Part shown: positions 45,573 through 53,189 of the stretch, one piece after another
Numbering within the stretch: the first letter of the stretch is position 1
Layout of the letters: each line of letters starts with the position of its first letter
From: Oscillatoria princeps RMCB-10
GTDB taxonomy: Bacteria; Cyanobacteriota; Cyanobacteriia; Cyanobacteriales; Oscillatoriaceae
Assembly: GCA_019359235.1 (NCBI GenBank)
Contig: JAHHHT010000008.1
Span: 124,001-188,000 of the forward strand
Length of the DNA stretch: 64,000 nucleotides
Direction: 5' to 3'
Notes under the pieces: generated by a model
Seen by the model: only the letters and a program-made list of their open reading frames with translations
The model's database searches: none
What the model was told of the DNA's origin: nothing
Translations under genes and position numbers: made by a program

Positions 45573-46646
45573 TTATTTGCTTTTCTGTATAGTTTTCGCT
45601 TGCTCCAGCGCGATTTCTTTGAGAACCTGAGACGAGTTCAAATTCGAGGCTCCTTCGATAGCCTTGACAGCCAAATCCTGAACCTGTTTGAGAGCGGATT
45701 CGAGCTGTTTAGAAAGACTGGCAAGCCGAGCTTCTTGATTTTGAATCGTCTGCTCCAGAGATTGCAGCCGCAGTTCATAGATGCGCTTTTGCCCTTCTAC
45801 TTCCTTGCCATCCAAATCCGCCTTAACCTTCGCTTGGTAGCTGGCGATTCCCCGCCCCTCTTCTGTCCCCTTCTTAATAGCGGCTTCTTTTTCTTTAAGA
45901 AAGGCTTCAAATTTTGTTTTCGCCTCTTGAAATTGGTTTTCTCGCTCAGCAATTCCTTTCTCCCGAGCAGCCCACTCTTTGTCTTTCGCTTGCTTGGCTT
46001 CTTCCAGAGCCTTATATAAGCTCTTCTTTCGCAACTCGTATTCCTCTAAGTCGCGCTGGCGCTGCTGCTTGAGGTCATACTGGTATTCCTGCGTGTCCCG
46101 CTGGCGAGTTTGCTGCCGCAACTCATTGCGTTCTTTGACCGCTCGTTTCTGATCGTCTTGCTCTTTGTCCCAAGCCTTCTTTTGCTCCAGCTTCTCCTGT
46201 TCAACGGCTTCTCGTCGCTGGCTGAGTTCCTCCCCAAAAGTTTTGGAACTCGCTTCATATTGCTGGATCAGGTTATCCAAGCTGTCTTCGGCAAATTCCA
46301 AGCTGTGCAGTTCTTCTAACTGTTTGCTCTCCTCCGCCACAGACTCCCTGATTTCTTGCAGCCGAGAAGCTTCCAAGGTGAGTTTTTCAGAAAGCTCGCT
46401 GGCGGCGCTGCCAAATCCCAATTGCAGCTTTTCAATAGCTTGAAGCGTTTGCACAATTTTTTGCTGGCTGAAGTTCGCAGTTTTCGCGTTCATTTTTGCA
46501 GGCTCTCCAGAGGTCTTATTACTTGGGTTTTTCGAGGCGGCTTGCTGCCCTTTCTGCGCCGGCTTCCCTTCGGGCTGGCTCTCCAGACCGACTTCCGGTG
46601 CCTTTCCACTCTCATCGTTCGCACTTTTGGTGACTTTTTTTACCAT
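45573..46646 (-). CDS. Coiled-coil protein, paralogue 1
   Basis: The 357-residue product is almost entirely heptad-rich coiled coil after a low-complexity N-terminus of about 60 residues (Lys/Ala/Gln/Ser). No signal peptide, membrane span or enzymatic motif is present. The end, YELRLQSLEQTIQNQEARLA plus SLSKQLESALKQVQDLAVKA, closely matches the end of the next gene upstream. The body also aligns with it (EERDELRQQTRQRDTQEYQ-type repeats of Arg/Gln/Glu). TAGGAG stands seven to eight bases before the ATG at 46646. Function is unknown; proteins of this type can form filaments or scaffolds (inference). The two paralogues are tandem, 96 bp apart, with a palindrome repeat between them. Confidence 0.82.
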   Translation of the reverse strand: MVKKVTKSANDESGKAPEVGLESQPEGKPAQKGQQAASKNPSNKTSGEPAKMNAKTANFSQQKIVQTLQAIEKLQLGFGSAASELSEKLTLEASRLQEIRESVAEESKQLEELHSLEFAEDSLDNLIQQYEASSKTFGEELSQRREAVEQEKLEQKKAWDKEQDDQKRAVKERNELRQQTRQRDTQEYQYDLKQQRQRDLEEYELRKKSLYKALEEAKQAKDKEWAAREKGIAERENQFQEAKTKFEAFLKEKEAAIKKGTEEGRGIASYQAKVKADLDGKEVEGQKRIYELRLQSLEQTIQNQEARLASLSKQLESALKQVQDLAVKAIEGASNLNSSQVLKEIALEQAKTIQKSK

Positions 46647-46742
46647 GACGGTTCGTCTCCTAAATCAAATGTCCGCATCTCAGCAATCTTTGCCATGGGG
46701 CCTCTAGAAACCGGGTTTCTTGAAGAAAACCGGTTTCCAGGT

Positions 46743-47750
46743 CTAACTTTTCGTTCTTTCCAGAGAACCCCCATTAGAGGTGCTGTAAAACGCTCGCATA
46801 GCGAGTTCTTGAGCTTGCTTAATGGTGTCTTGGAGTTGCTTGGACAGCTCGGCGATTTGTTCGTTCTGTCTCTGAATCGTCTGCTCCAGGGATTGGACTT
46901 TAAATTCATACCCCTCTTTCGTCTTTTCCCATTCTTTGGCCATCAAATCTGCTTTCACTTTAGCATCTCGGCTGACTTCTTCAATCGCCTTCTTCCGGGC
47001 TTCGTCCTCTGCCTTCTTAAGCTCTTCAGGCATGGTCGCTAGTTTCTGCTGATATTCTTCAAACTGCGCCTGATTTTCCGCCAGAAACTTTTCGCGATCT
47101 GACCACTGTTTTTGATTGGTTTGTTCGATTTCTTGAAGCTCTCTTTCTTGTTGGCGGGCGCGATTTTCATAGTCATCCGTCTCCAGCTTCCGCGTGCGCT
47201 CTATTTTGTACTGGTAGTCTTCCGCTTCTTTTTGGCGATCTTTGGTTACTGTTTCGCTCTCTTCTTGAAGGTAGGCTTCAAAGTCTTCTTGCTCTTTTTC
47301 CCAAGCCTTTCTTTTCTCGCTTTTGTCTTTTTCCAGCGCTTCGCGGTAACTGGCCGAGTCTTGTTCCAGCGCTTTTAATTTTTCTTGATGTTCTTGAGTA
47401 AATATATACAGGGCGTCCGCTACGAGTCGCGTTTCCCGCACCTCTTGCTGCTGTTGCGTTTCAATCTCTATCGCCCGCTTGAGTTCGTCTAGCTTGGAGG
47501 ATTCTTTGGTTAGCTTCTCGGACAGCCCGCTGATAATGCTGCTAAACTCCAATTGCAAGTCCGCTAGACCTTTAACAATACTGTCAGTCGTGTATGTGGA
47601 GACAACTGACAGCAGCTGCTTGTTCTGTTCCTTCGCGGCTTCTTCTTCTTTGGTGGCAACTTTGGAGCCGATCTTTTTCTTCTCGGCAATCAGCTGATTG
47701 AACGCTTCCAGAATCTTGGCTTTACTGTCTGGTTGGGCCACTGTGCTCAT
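46743..47750 (-). CDS. Coiled-coil protein, paralogue 2
   Basis: The 335-residue product begins MSTVAQPDSKAKILEAFNQL, then continues as a long Glu/Lys/Gln-rich coiled coil. A central dense segment (KWEKEQEDFEAYLQEESE-like) matches paralogue 1, and the C-terminal motif is EFKVQSLEQTIQRQNEQIAE plus LSKQLQDTIKQAQELAMRAF. It has no membrane segment. AAGAGGG precedes the ATG at 47750. Two copies of a 16-bp palindromic element lie 67-119 bp upstream, a candidate operator for the pair. Tandem duplication with divergence outside the C-terminus suggests that the C-terminal helix is the conserved functional part. Function unknown. Confidence 0.82.
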   Translation of the reverse strand: MSTVAQPDSKAKILEAFNQLIAEKKKIGSKVATKEEEAAKEQNKQLLSVVSTYTTDSIVKGLADLQLEFSSIISGLSEKLTKESSKLDELKRAIEIETQQQQEVRETRLVADALYIFTQEHQEKLKALEQDSASYREALEKDKSEKRKAWEKEQEDFEAYLQEESETVTKDRQKEAEDYQYKIERTRKLETDDYENRARQQERELQEIEQTNQKQWSDREKFLAENQAQFEEYQQKLATMPEELKKAEDEARKKAIEEVSRDAKVKADLMAKEWEKTKEGYEFKVQSLEQTIQRQNEQIAELSKQLQDTIKQAQELAMRAFYSTSNGGSLERTKS

Positions 47751-47816
47751 GGTAGTTGTCCCTCTTAGGCGACTGGGTGAGTGGGTTTTGGCCAGCCTGC
47801 TGCCGGCTGGGCGGCG

Positions 47817-47869
47817 TTGACTTTTTCATCAACTAAATCCATAGTAGCGAGTGTTGATTTTTTCGTCAA
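47817..47869 (-). promoter_or_regulatory. Paired 16-bp palindromic motifs upstream of coiled-coil genes
   Basis: TTGACTTTTTCATCAA (47817-47832) and TTGATTTTTTCGTCAA (47854-47869) share the pattern TTGAYTTTTTCRTCAA, an inverted repeat TTGA-N8-TCAA, at 37-bp spacing. They precede the start at 47750. Repetition of the same dyad in one upstream region is typical of regulator binding sites. The regulator is unknown. Confidence 0.45.
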
Positions 47870-48291
47870 GCTGTTTCGGCAAATTTCTTGTAGCGCTTGT
47901 CTGGCAAGGGTTTGGGGGCTTTTACCGGCTCCCCCCTGGCCGGGCGCAACCCGCCCCCCCTCCGGCTCCCCCCTGAGGGATGGCCTGACAGGCGTGCGGG
48001 CAAGCCTTGGCCAGCCTTGACAGACCCAGGAGCCGGTGCTGCAATAGGGGTTCTGGGGGTGCCGGTGAAGCGGGTGCGAGTCCCGCGAGTAGAGCGCCGG
48101 CGTTGCTGGCAGGCATTGCTTAAAGATCAGTTAACGCAGTGGCCCTAAGATGGTTGCAGGGCACAAAACTGGCGCGAGCGGTTAACCCTCCGCCTGGGGT
48201 GCCCTAAACTTCAGCGGGTTCGATCTTGGCTGCGCCAGCGACATCTAGACTAAATGCAGCAACGTACTTGAAGGCATCAGGAGAGTCGGCT
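47870..48291. other. Intergenic region between coiled-coil genes and mgtE
   Basis: GC-rich DNA with several CCCCC/GGGGG segments and RCCGGY hexamers; no supported gene. A T-arm-like sequence (GCGGGTGCGAGTCCCGC near 48070) lacks the rest of a tRNA. The region must hold the mgtE promoter, but I see no clear sigma-70 pair and no recognisable magnesium riboswitch. Confidence 0.4.
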
Positions 48292-49689
48292 TTGACTGAG
48301 CATAACAACTTATCCTCTCCCCTCCAAACCCTCTCGCGCCGAGAAATCCCGGAGCTAGTCTGCTCCCAGCTGCAAGCGCTGCTCGAACAAGGAGATCTCC
48401 AGGGAGCCAAAGCCATCCTGGTGCCGGTGCAGCCGCCGGACATAGCAGAAGCCATCGGAAGCTTGCCAGAAACGATGCAGGCGCTCGCCTTCCGCTTGCT
48501 TTCCAAAGCCGAGGCGATCGAGGTCTATGAATATCTCGACTCCAGCGTGCAGCAGCTGCTGATCGAGGAATTCAAAAGCCAGGAAGTTCTCGACATCGTA
48601 GACAAAATGTCGCCCGATGACCGGGCGCGGCTGTTTGACGAGCTGCCGGCAAAACTTGTCCGGCGTCTGCGCCAGCAACTCTCGCCCTCAGAATGGCAGG
48701 CGACCGCCCTGCTGTTGGGCTACGAAGCGGGAACAGCAGGGCGGATCATGACACCCGAGTATATCGCTCTAAAAGAAAGCGTCACCGTCACTGCGGCGCT
48801 GGAGCGGATTCGGGCTTTAGCGCCTGTTACCGAGATCGTTTATTACCTGTACGTCACCGATACGGCTCGCCGGTTAACCGGGATTGTCTCGCTGCGGGAT
48901 CTGGTGATCGCCGGGCCCGAGCAAATTGTTGGCGAAATCATGACCCGCGAGGTGGTGTTTGTCCACACGGACACCGACCAAAAAGAAGTCGCCCGAATGA
49001 TTGAGCGGTACGATTTTCTGGCGGTGCCGGTGGTGGACAGGGAGGAGCGTTTGGTTGGCGTGATTACCGTTGATGACGTGATCGATATCTTGGAGGAGGA
49101 AGCGACCAAAGATATTTATGCTTTGGGCGGGGTGCAATCCGGCGGTGACAATTATTTCCAGACAAATTTGCTGACCGTCGCCCGCAAACGGGTCGTCTGG
49201 CTGTTCGTTTTGCTGATCACGAATACCGTCACCGGCACCATTATCAAATCCCAAGAAGACATTCTCAAGCAAGTGGTGTCGCTGGCGGCGTTTATCCCCT
49301 TGCTGACCGGCACCGGCGGCAACGTGGGCGCACAGTCGTCCACGGTGGTGATTCGCGGTTTGAACACCGATGACATTCGAGCCCTCGGACCGGCGCAAGT
49401 GATTTGGCGAGAGGGGATCGCCGGTGCCTTTCTGGGAGCGATGTTGGGCACAGTGGCCACAGTCTGGGCTTTCTTGCTCCAGGGGAAGTTTGAGGTAGCG
49501 GTAGCCGTAGGGGTCAGTTTGGTGGCCATTTCAATTTTGGCCTCTGTGGCCGGTTCGGCGCTCCCCTTCCTGTTTCGAGCCTTGAAGCTAGACCCCGCCC
49601 TGATGTCGGCTCCCTTTATCACCACAGCGGTTGATGTCTTGGGCGTGCTAATTTATTTCAACTTGGCGCGGCTGATTTTGCGCTTGTAG
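48292..49689 (+). CDS. mgtE: Magnesium transporter MgtE
   Basis: The product of about 465 residues has the MgtE order: N-domain of helical repeats (LQALLEQGDLQGAKAILVPV, FDELPAKLVRRLRQQLSPSE), two CBS domains (AGRIMTPEYIALKESVTVTA through GEIMTREVVFVHTDTDQKEV), a plug helix, and a five-helix membrane domain with the pore motif LTGTGGNVGAQSSTVVIRGL. MgtE is a dimeric magnesium channel in the inner membrane; low magnesium loosens the N and CBS domains and opens it. The TTG at 48292 (TTG ACT GAG, MTEHNNLSS) is chosen because AGGAG lies eight bases upstream; an in-frame TTG at 48226 would add 22 residues. No ATG is available near the N-terminus, so a non-ATG start seems certain. Confidence 0.93.
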   Translation: MTEHNNLSSPLQTLSRREIPELVCSQLQALLEQGDLQGAKAILVPVQPPDIAEAIGSLPETMQALAFRLLSKAEAIEVYEYLDSSVQQLLIEEFKSQEVLDIVDKMSPDDRARLFDELPAKLVRRLRQQLSPSEWQATALLLGYEAGTAGRIMTPEYIALKESVTVTAALERIRALAPVTEIVYYLYVTDTARRLTGIVSLRDLVIAGPEQIVGEIMTREVVFVHTDTDQKEVARMIERYDFLAVPVVDREERLVGVITVDDVIDILEEEATKDIYALGGVQSGGDNYFQTNLLTVARKRVVWLFVLLITNTVTGTIIKSQEDILKQVVSLAAFIPLLTGTGGNVGAQSSTVVIRGLNTDDIRALGPAQVIWREGIAGAFLGAMLGTVATVWAFLLQGKFEVAVAVGVSLVAISILASVAGSALPFLFRALKLDPALMSAPFITTAVDVLGVLIYFNLARLILRL

Positions 49690-49733
49690 AACCTCTCCAC
49701 CGGCGGGCGTCACTGTTATATTCAAAAAGCAGG

Positions 49734-51338
49734 GTGAGCTTTCTTTATATGTGGAACACCCCTCATCGGCTAGAAATAGCGGAGTATGTCGCAGTCGCAG
49801 GCTCCGTCATCGGGTCAGTTGCGGCTGCAATCTCTGGGAAGGTGGTCTTTGCCGCTGTCCCCCTGACTCTCTCAGTCTCCCTGAACCTGCTCAACCGCTA
49901 CCGCAGCGACCAGCTTTCTTTGCGGCGGACAAATGCTGCCATTGTGCGGCTGCAGCAGCAAGTCTCGGAAGAGATTGAATCGCTGCACGCCTCGGCTCCC
50001 GCTTTGTCCGGGCACTCGCAACCGGCTGAGGGTGCGGGACAGGCTTCCGGCACTCAAATGCAGAGTGCTGGAACCCAAAAGCAAGGGCCTGACCTGGAGC
50101 CGCTCTATCAAAATATTGCCGGGCTGCAAGAGCAGTGCGCCACCGTGCAGGAATCCGTTAGCAGCGTCATCCACTACCTGAATAGCACGTCAGTGGTGGA
50201 GCGCCTTGACCGCTTGGAAAAGACAACTGCCCAGCTTTCGGAAAACCTTGCGGGTTTGGCAAACCAGGTGGAAGCCGTGGCGCTGCGCCGGTGGGAGCCC
50301 AAACCCCAGCCGCAGCCTGCAGGCCAAACCGCTGAACCAGACCGGCCCCCCCCAATCCCACCGGCACCCGCTGCTGCCCCAGTGCCGGCCAAACCCGTCG
50401 TGCTGCCGAAAATTGTCTCTGACTCAATTGAGAATTGGCGAATCGCCCGCACCATAACCGCGCATTCCGACTGGGTGAGCTCGCTCGCTATCACCTCTGA
50501 TGGCCAGCGTCTCGTCAGCGGCAGTTTTGACAAAACGGTGAAAATTTGGCGTCCGCACACCGGCGAGTTGCTCCACACCCTAAGTGGGCACGGCAAGGGA
50601 GTTTTTTCCGTCGCCACCAGCCCGGGCGGTGAGATTCTGGCGTCTGGCAGCTGGGACGAGACAGTCAAGCTGTGGCGGATCGCTGACGGCACTTTGCTCG
50701 ACACCCTCACCGGCCATACCGGCTCAGTGCGGTCTGTGGCCATCAGCCCGGATGGCCAAATTCTGGCGTCTGGCAGTTTTGACCAGACGATTAAGCTGTG
50801 GCAGCTCACCGGCGGCATCGTGCAGAGCCGCCTGACGGAGTATTCAGGGCCAATCTATTCCGTGGCCTTTAGCCCCGACGGCCAGCTCCTCGCCAGTGGC
50901 GGCGGCGAGGGTGCGATCCAGCTGTGGCGCGTGCCAACCCGCGAATTTGTCTGCAGCCTGACGGGAAATTTGGACTTTGTTTGGTCGCTGGCGTTTAGCC
51001 CCCTGGGCAATCTCCTCGCCAGCGGCAATGGCGACGGCACTATAAAGCTGTGGCAGATCCCCAGCAACGGACAGATGCGCTATGGCCCGTCCCTGCTGGG
51101 CACCCTGGCCGAGCATTCCGGGCCGGTGTACTCTGCCATCTTTTCTCCCGATGGCCAGACCCTGCTCAGTGGCAGTGCCGACGGCACCGTGAAAATTTGG
51201 GATATGGGCAGTGGAAAGCTCCTGCACACTCTGGCGGAGGGTGGCAAACCGGTGATCTCCCTAGCGATTAGCCCCTCCGGACAGTTCCTCGCCGCCGGCA
51301 GCAGTGCCGGTGCAGTCGAGATTTGGCAGCGCGATTGA
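49734..51338 (+). CDS. IAEY-module protein with WD40 propeller
   Basis: The 534-residue product starts at GTG 49734 (an ATG five codons later is possible). Residues about 10-60 form the module shared with the next two genes: LEIAEYVAVAGSVIGSVAAA, a polar turn, FAAVPLTLSVSLNLLNR, i.e. two Gly/Ala-rich hydrophobic segments. A short coiled coil and Pro-rich linker follow (about 60-230). The C-terminal 300 residues are seven WD40 repeats ending in KIWRP, KLWRI, KLWQL, QLWRV, KLWQI, KIWDM and EIWQR, enough for a closed propeller that would act as a protein-interaction platform. The hydrophobic pair suggests membrane attachment (inference). It follows mgtE by 44 bp on the same strand. Function unknown. 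Confidence 0.88.
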   Translation: MSFLYMWNTPHRLEIAEYVAVAGSVIGSVAAAISGKVVFAAVPLTLSVSLNLLNRYRSDQLSLRRTNAAIVRLQQQVSEEIESLHASAPALSGHSQPAEGAGQASGTQMQSAGTQKQGPDLEPLYQNIAGLQEQCATVQESVSSVIHYLNSTSVVERLDRLEKTTAQLSENLAGLANQVEAVALRRWEPKPQPQPAGQTAEPDRPPPIPPAPAAAPVPAKPVVLPKIVSDSIENWRIARTITAHSDWVSSLAITSDGQRLVSGSFDKTVKIWRPHTGELLHTLSGHGKGVFSVATSPGGEILASGSWDETVKLWRIADGTLLDTLTGHTGSVRSVAISPDGQILASGSFDQTIKLWQLTGGIVQSRLTEYSGPIYSVAFSPDGQLLASGGGEGAIQLWRVPTREFVCSLTGNLDFVWSLAFSPLGNLLASGNGDGTIKLWQIPSNGQMRYGPSLLGTLAEHSGPVYSAIFSPDGQTLLSGSADGTVKIWDMGSGKLLHTLAEGGKPVISLAISPSGQFLAAGSSAGAVEIWQRD

Positions 51339-51532
51339 ATTTAAGAACGGGCGCGATAATTTTTATCTCTTTCTGTGGGATACGGATGAAGCGCCCTACT
51401 TTTGCATGCGTCAGTCCTGACGCATTTCAACAGCGGAATTAGGGGGTCAGTCGCCAGGGTCAGCGAACATTTAAATAGCCTTTTACTCCTTGTGCTATAA
51501 TAACAATACACCAATTTATTGAGGCTGAATAT

Positions 51533-51639
51533 TAGAGCGGTTCTCAGTGGGATGAAGAAAGTCGGAAGAGGGCGGTCGTGCCGCCCGCCCCTAGGCTCAC
51601 CGGGTTTCTCAGTACCTCACTAATATGAAAAACGCTATA
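51533..51639. mobile_element. MITE-like element, TATAGCGG family
   Basis: Starts TTAGAGCGGTTCTCAGTGGG and ends AGTACCTCACTAATATGAAA followed by AACGCTATA, with CCGGGTTTCTCAG internally. The left half of the repeat and the right end GAAAAACGC match 34543-34635. It lies between the first and second IAEY-module genes, with no coding content. The rest of 51339-51775 is AT-rich spacer. Confidence 0.5.
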
Positions 51640-51775
51640 AATTAATTTTTCCTTTCCCCCACCATCCTGATTGAGCGCAACCCACCAGACAGGATGTGAC
51701 GGGTGCCGGCCCGCAGCGCCTCCCATGCCGATAGCGATAAAATTTAACAGTTAACAGTTGCCAGATAGCAAAACA

Positions 51776-52288
51776 ATGAACAGCCGCAACTGGCTCGCAA
51801 TTGCAGAGTATGTGTCCCTCGCCGGCACCGTCGCAGGCACAGCTGTGGCTGCGGTTTCCCAGCAAGTCATCTATGCCGCAGTGCCGGTGTCTCTGTCCCT
51901 GGCGCTCAATCTGGCCAACCGGCAGCGCTTTGAGCGGCGGACTGGCCAGCAAACAGCAGCGGCGCTCACCAAATTAGACCGAGAGCTCTCCAGTCTGGAA
52001 GCCGCCAAACAGCAGTGGTCTGAAGCCTTAAAAGCGGTGATTTCCCGCTTGGAGCGGGAAGCCGAAAAAATTTCCCCCTCCGAGAACTTCACCCACCTTT
52101 CCTCAGAAATTGACGGGCTCAAAGGGCTGCAACATGGGCTGGAGGAATTCGTGGCGCGGCAGAAAATCCAGCTAGACGCCTTGAGGGAAGAATTCAAGAC
52201 GCGCCCAGAGCTAGAGCAGATCGAAAGTTTGACCGCCATAATTGTAGCGCTGCAACAGTACCTGAACCAGCTCCCGCCGCGCTCGTGA
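51776..52288 (+). CDS. IAEY-module protein, truncated
   Basis: From ATG 51776 the product has 170 residues: the shared N-terminal module (NWLAIAEYVSLAGTVAGTAV, then VIYAAVPVSLSLALNLANR, about residues 4-50) and a Glu/Gln/Lys-rich coiled coil to the end. Its closest relative is the next gene, which continues with much more coiled coil, a PLD-like domain and TPRs. Here a TGA at 52286 ends the frame, and the following 330 bp hold decayed PLD-like sequence in the same frame, so this gene is a shortened descendant of a longer one. The remaining protein could still be made and inserted in the membrane. The frame is open a few codons upstream from a TTG, but the ATG is preferred. Confidence 0.8.
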   Translation: MNSRNWLAIAEYVSLAGTVAGTAVAAVSQQVIYAAVPVSLSLALNLANRQRFERRTGQQTAAALTKLDRELSSLEAAKQQWSEALKAVISRLEREAEKISPSENFTHLSSEIDGLKGLQHGLEEFVARQKIQLDALREEFKTRPELEQIESLTAIIVALQQYLNQLPPRS

Positions 52289-52620
52289 CTCGCAAGCTCA
52301 GATGACCGCCGGCAGTGCTGCCTTGATATCGGCTGGGGAAACGGCAGTGATTCCGACGAAGCAGTAGATGAGTTGCTCGATCTGGCGCGGGAATATCCAA
52401 GCCGGTTCAGGCTGAAGCTGCTCTTGACTCACGAGAATTTCTTGGTGTGCGATAAAAGCTTTGCCTGGGTGGGCAGTCACGACGTTCTCAGCTCAGCTTT
52501 TTCCAGCGACCGGCCTCTTGTGGGCGCACGCAAGATCCCCGCATTATTGAAGAATTGATTCAGCGCTTTGAGGAGGCGAACCCACTCCATCTGCCTTCTG
52601 CCGGCAGCGCCGAGGGCTAG
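52289..52620 (+). pseudogene. Decayed PLD-like C-terminus of the truncated IAEY gene
   Basis: Translation beyond the TGA in the same frame gives DIGWGNGSDSDEAVDELLDL, then FRLKLLLTHENFLVCDKSFA and WVGSHDVLSSAFSSDRP. These match DIGWGNLGD and LRLKVLGTHENFAVWD in the third gene (residues about 945-1030). Near 52520-52530 the frame shifts, and DPRIIEELIQRFEEANP continues in another frame to a TAG at 52618, matching DPRIIQGLIDRF. About 30 residues present in the intact copy after GWGN are missing here, as is the long coiled coil before it. At least three lesions (internal deletion, in-frame stop, frameshift) mark this as a remnant. Confidence 0.8.
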
Positions 52621-53031
52621 CAAGGGAGGCGCAAACCCCCACGGAGAGCCGCCTTACAGGCGTGCGCGGGCCTGCCTCGCCCCGCTCCTCCCTCGCCTTT
52701 TTGATATCATTGAGGGTAGCTTTCGCTTCCCGCCACGTCCCTTTCCCCTCACTCGCCACCAGGTCGCTGGCGCTTCTTGCAGTTTCCCGAATTGGGGCTG
52801 CCCAAAGAGAGCGCCTTTGCCGTCCGGCCAGCCCTCGCCGCTGTCCTTCGGGATCTCCTGCAGGGTGCGGTTCGGGACACGCTGGCGAGCTTCGCGCCCA
52901 CGGCTCTTGCAGCCGCAAGCAAGCCCGCGAACGCGCTTTTCGCACAACAGCAGTTTTTTTTTCAGCACTTCCCTACTTGAACTCGATTTCGTGACTTTTT
53001 GAATCTTAATTCTCAAAAGATTTGAGAAGTG
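52621..53031. other. Intergenic region between IAEY genes two and three
   Basis: GC-rich DNA without a gene I can support. Two overlapping minus-strand frames (52544-52945, 52654-53016) have patches of protein-like composition (SDLVASEGKGTWREAKATLN), possibly one gene broken by a frameshift, but the evidence is too thin to call it. Confidence 0.35.
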
Positions 53032-53163
53032 ATGATGAGCGTTGAGAAGTTTTACAAACAGCTGTTTCCCTCAGAAAACCGGCGGCTAGGAGCGTGCGAT
53101 GAGGAGCAAGATTTGGCGCGTGCGAGCGAAGCGTGGGTAAAAGGGTATAGGATTGCGGAATGA
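53032..53163 (+). CDS. Possible 43-residue protein upstream of the giant IAEY gene
   Basis: ATG 53032 opens a frame of 43 codons, MMSVEKFYKQLFPSENRRLG through EEQDLARASEAWVKGYRIAE, ending in TGA at 53161-53163, 26 bp before the next gene. A weak GAGAAG precedes it. Composition is charged and helical, unlike the shadow frames nearby, and spacing fits an operon leader gene. I recognise no family, and it may be a chance frame. Confidence 0.35.
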   Translation: MMSVEKFYKQLFPSENRRLGACDEEQDLARASEAWVKGYRIAE

Positions 53164-53189
53164 GGCGGGATCAGGAGTGGTGAAGTTTG

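Noticed and set aside
48060-48095. T-arm-like GCGGGTGCGAGTCCCGC, possible tRNA
   Set aside because: No matching acceptor, D or anticodon stem is found around it.
52544-53016. Two overlapping minus frames with patches such as SDLVASEGKGTWREAKATLN
   Set aside because: They might be one frameshifted gene, but no family, start site or neighbour supports it.
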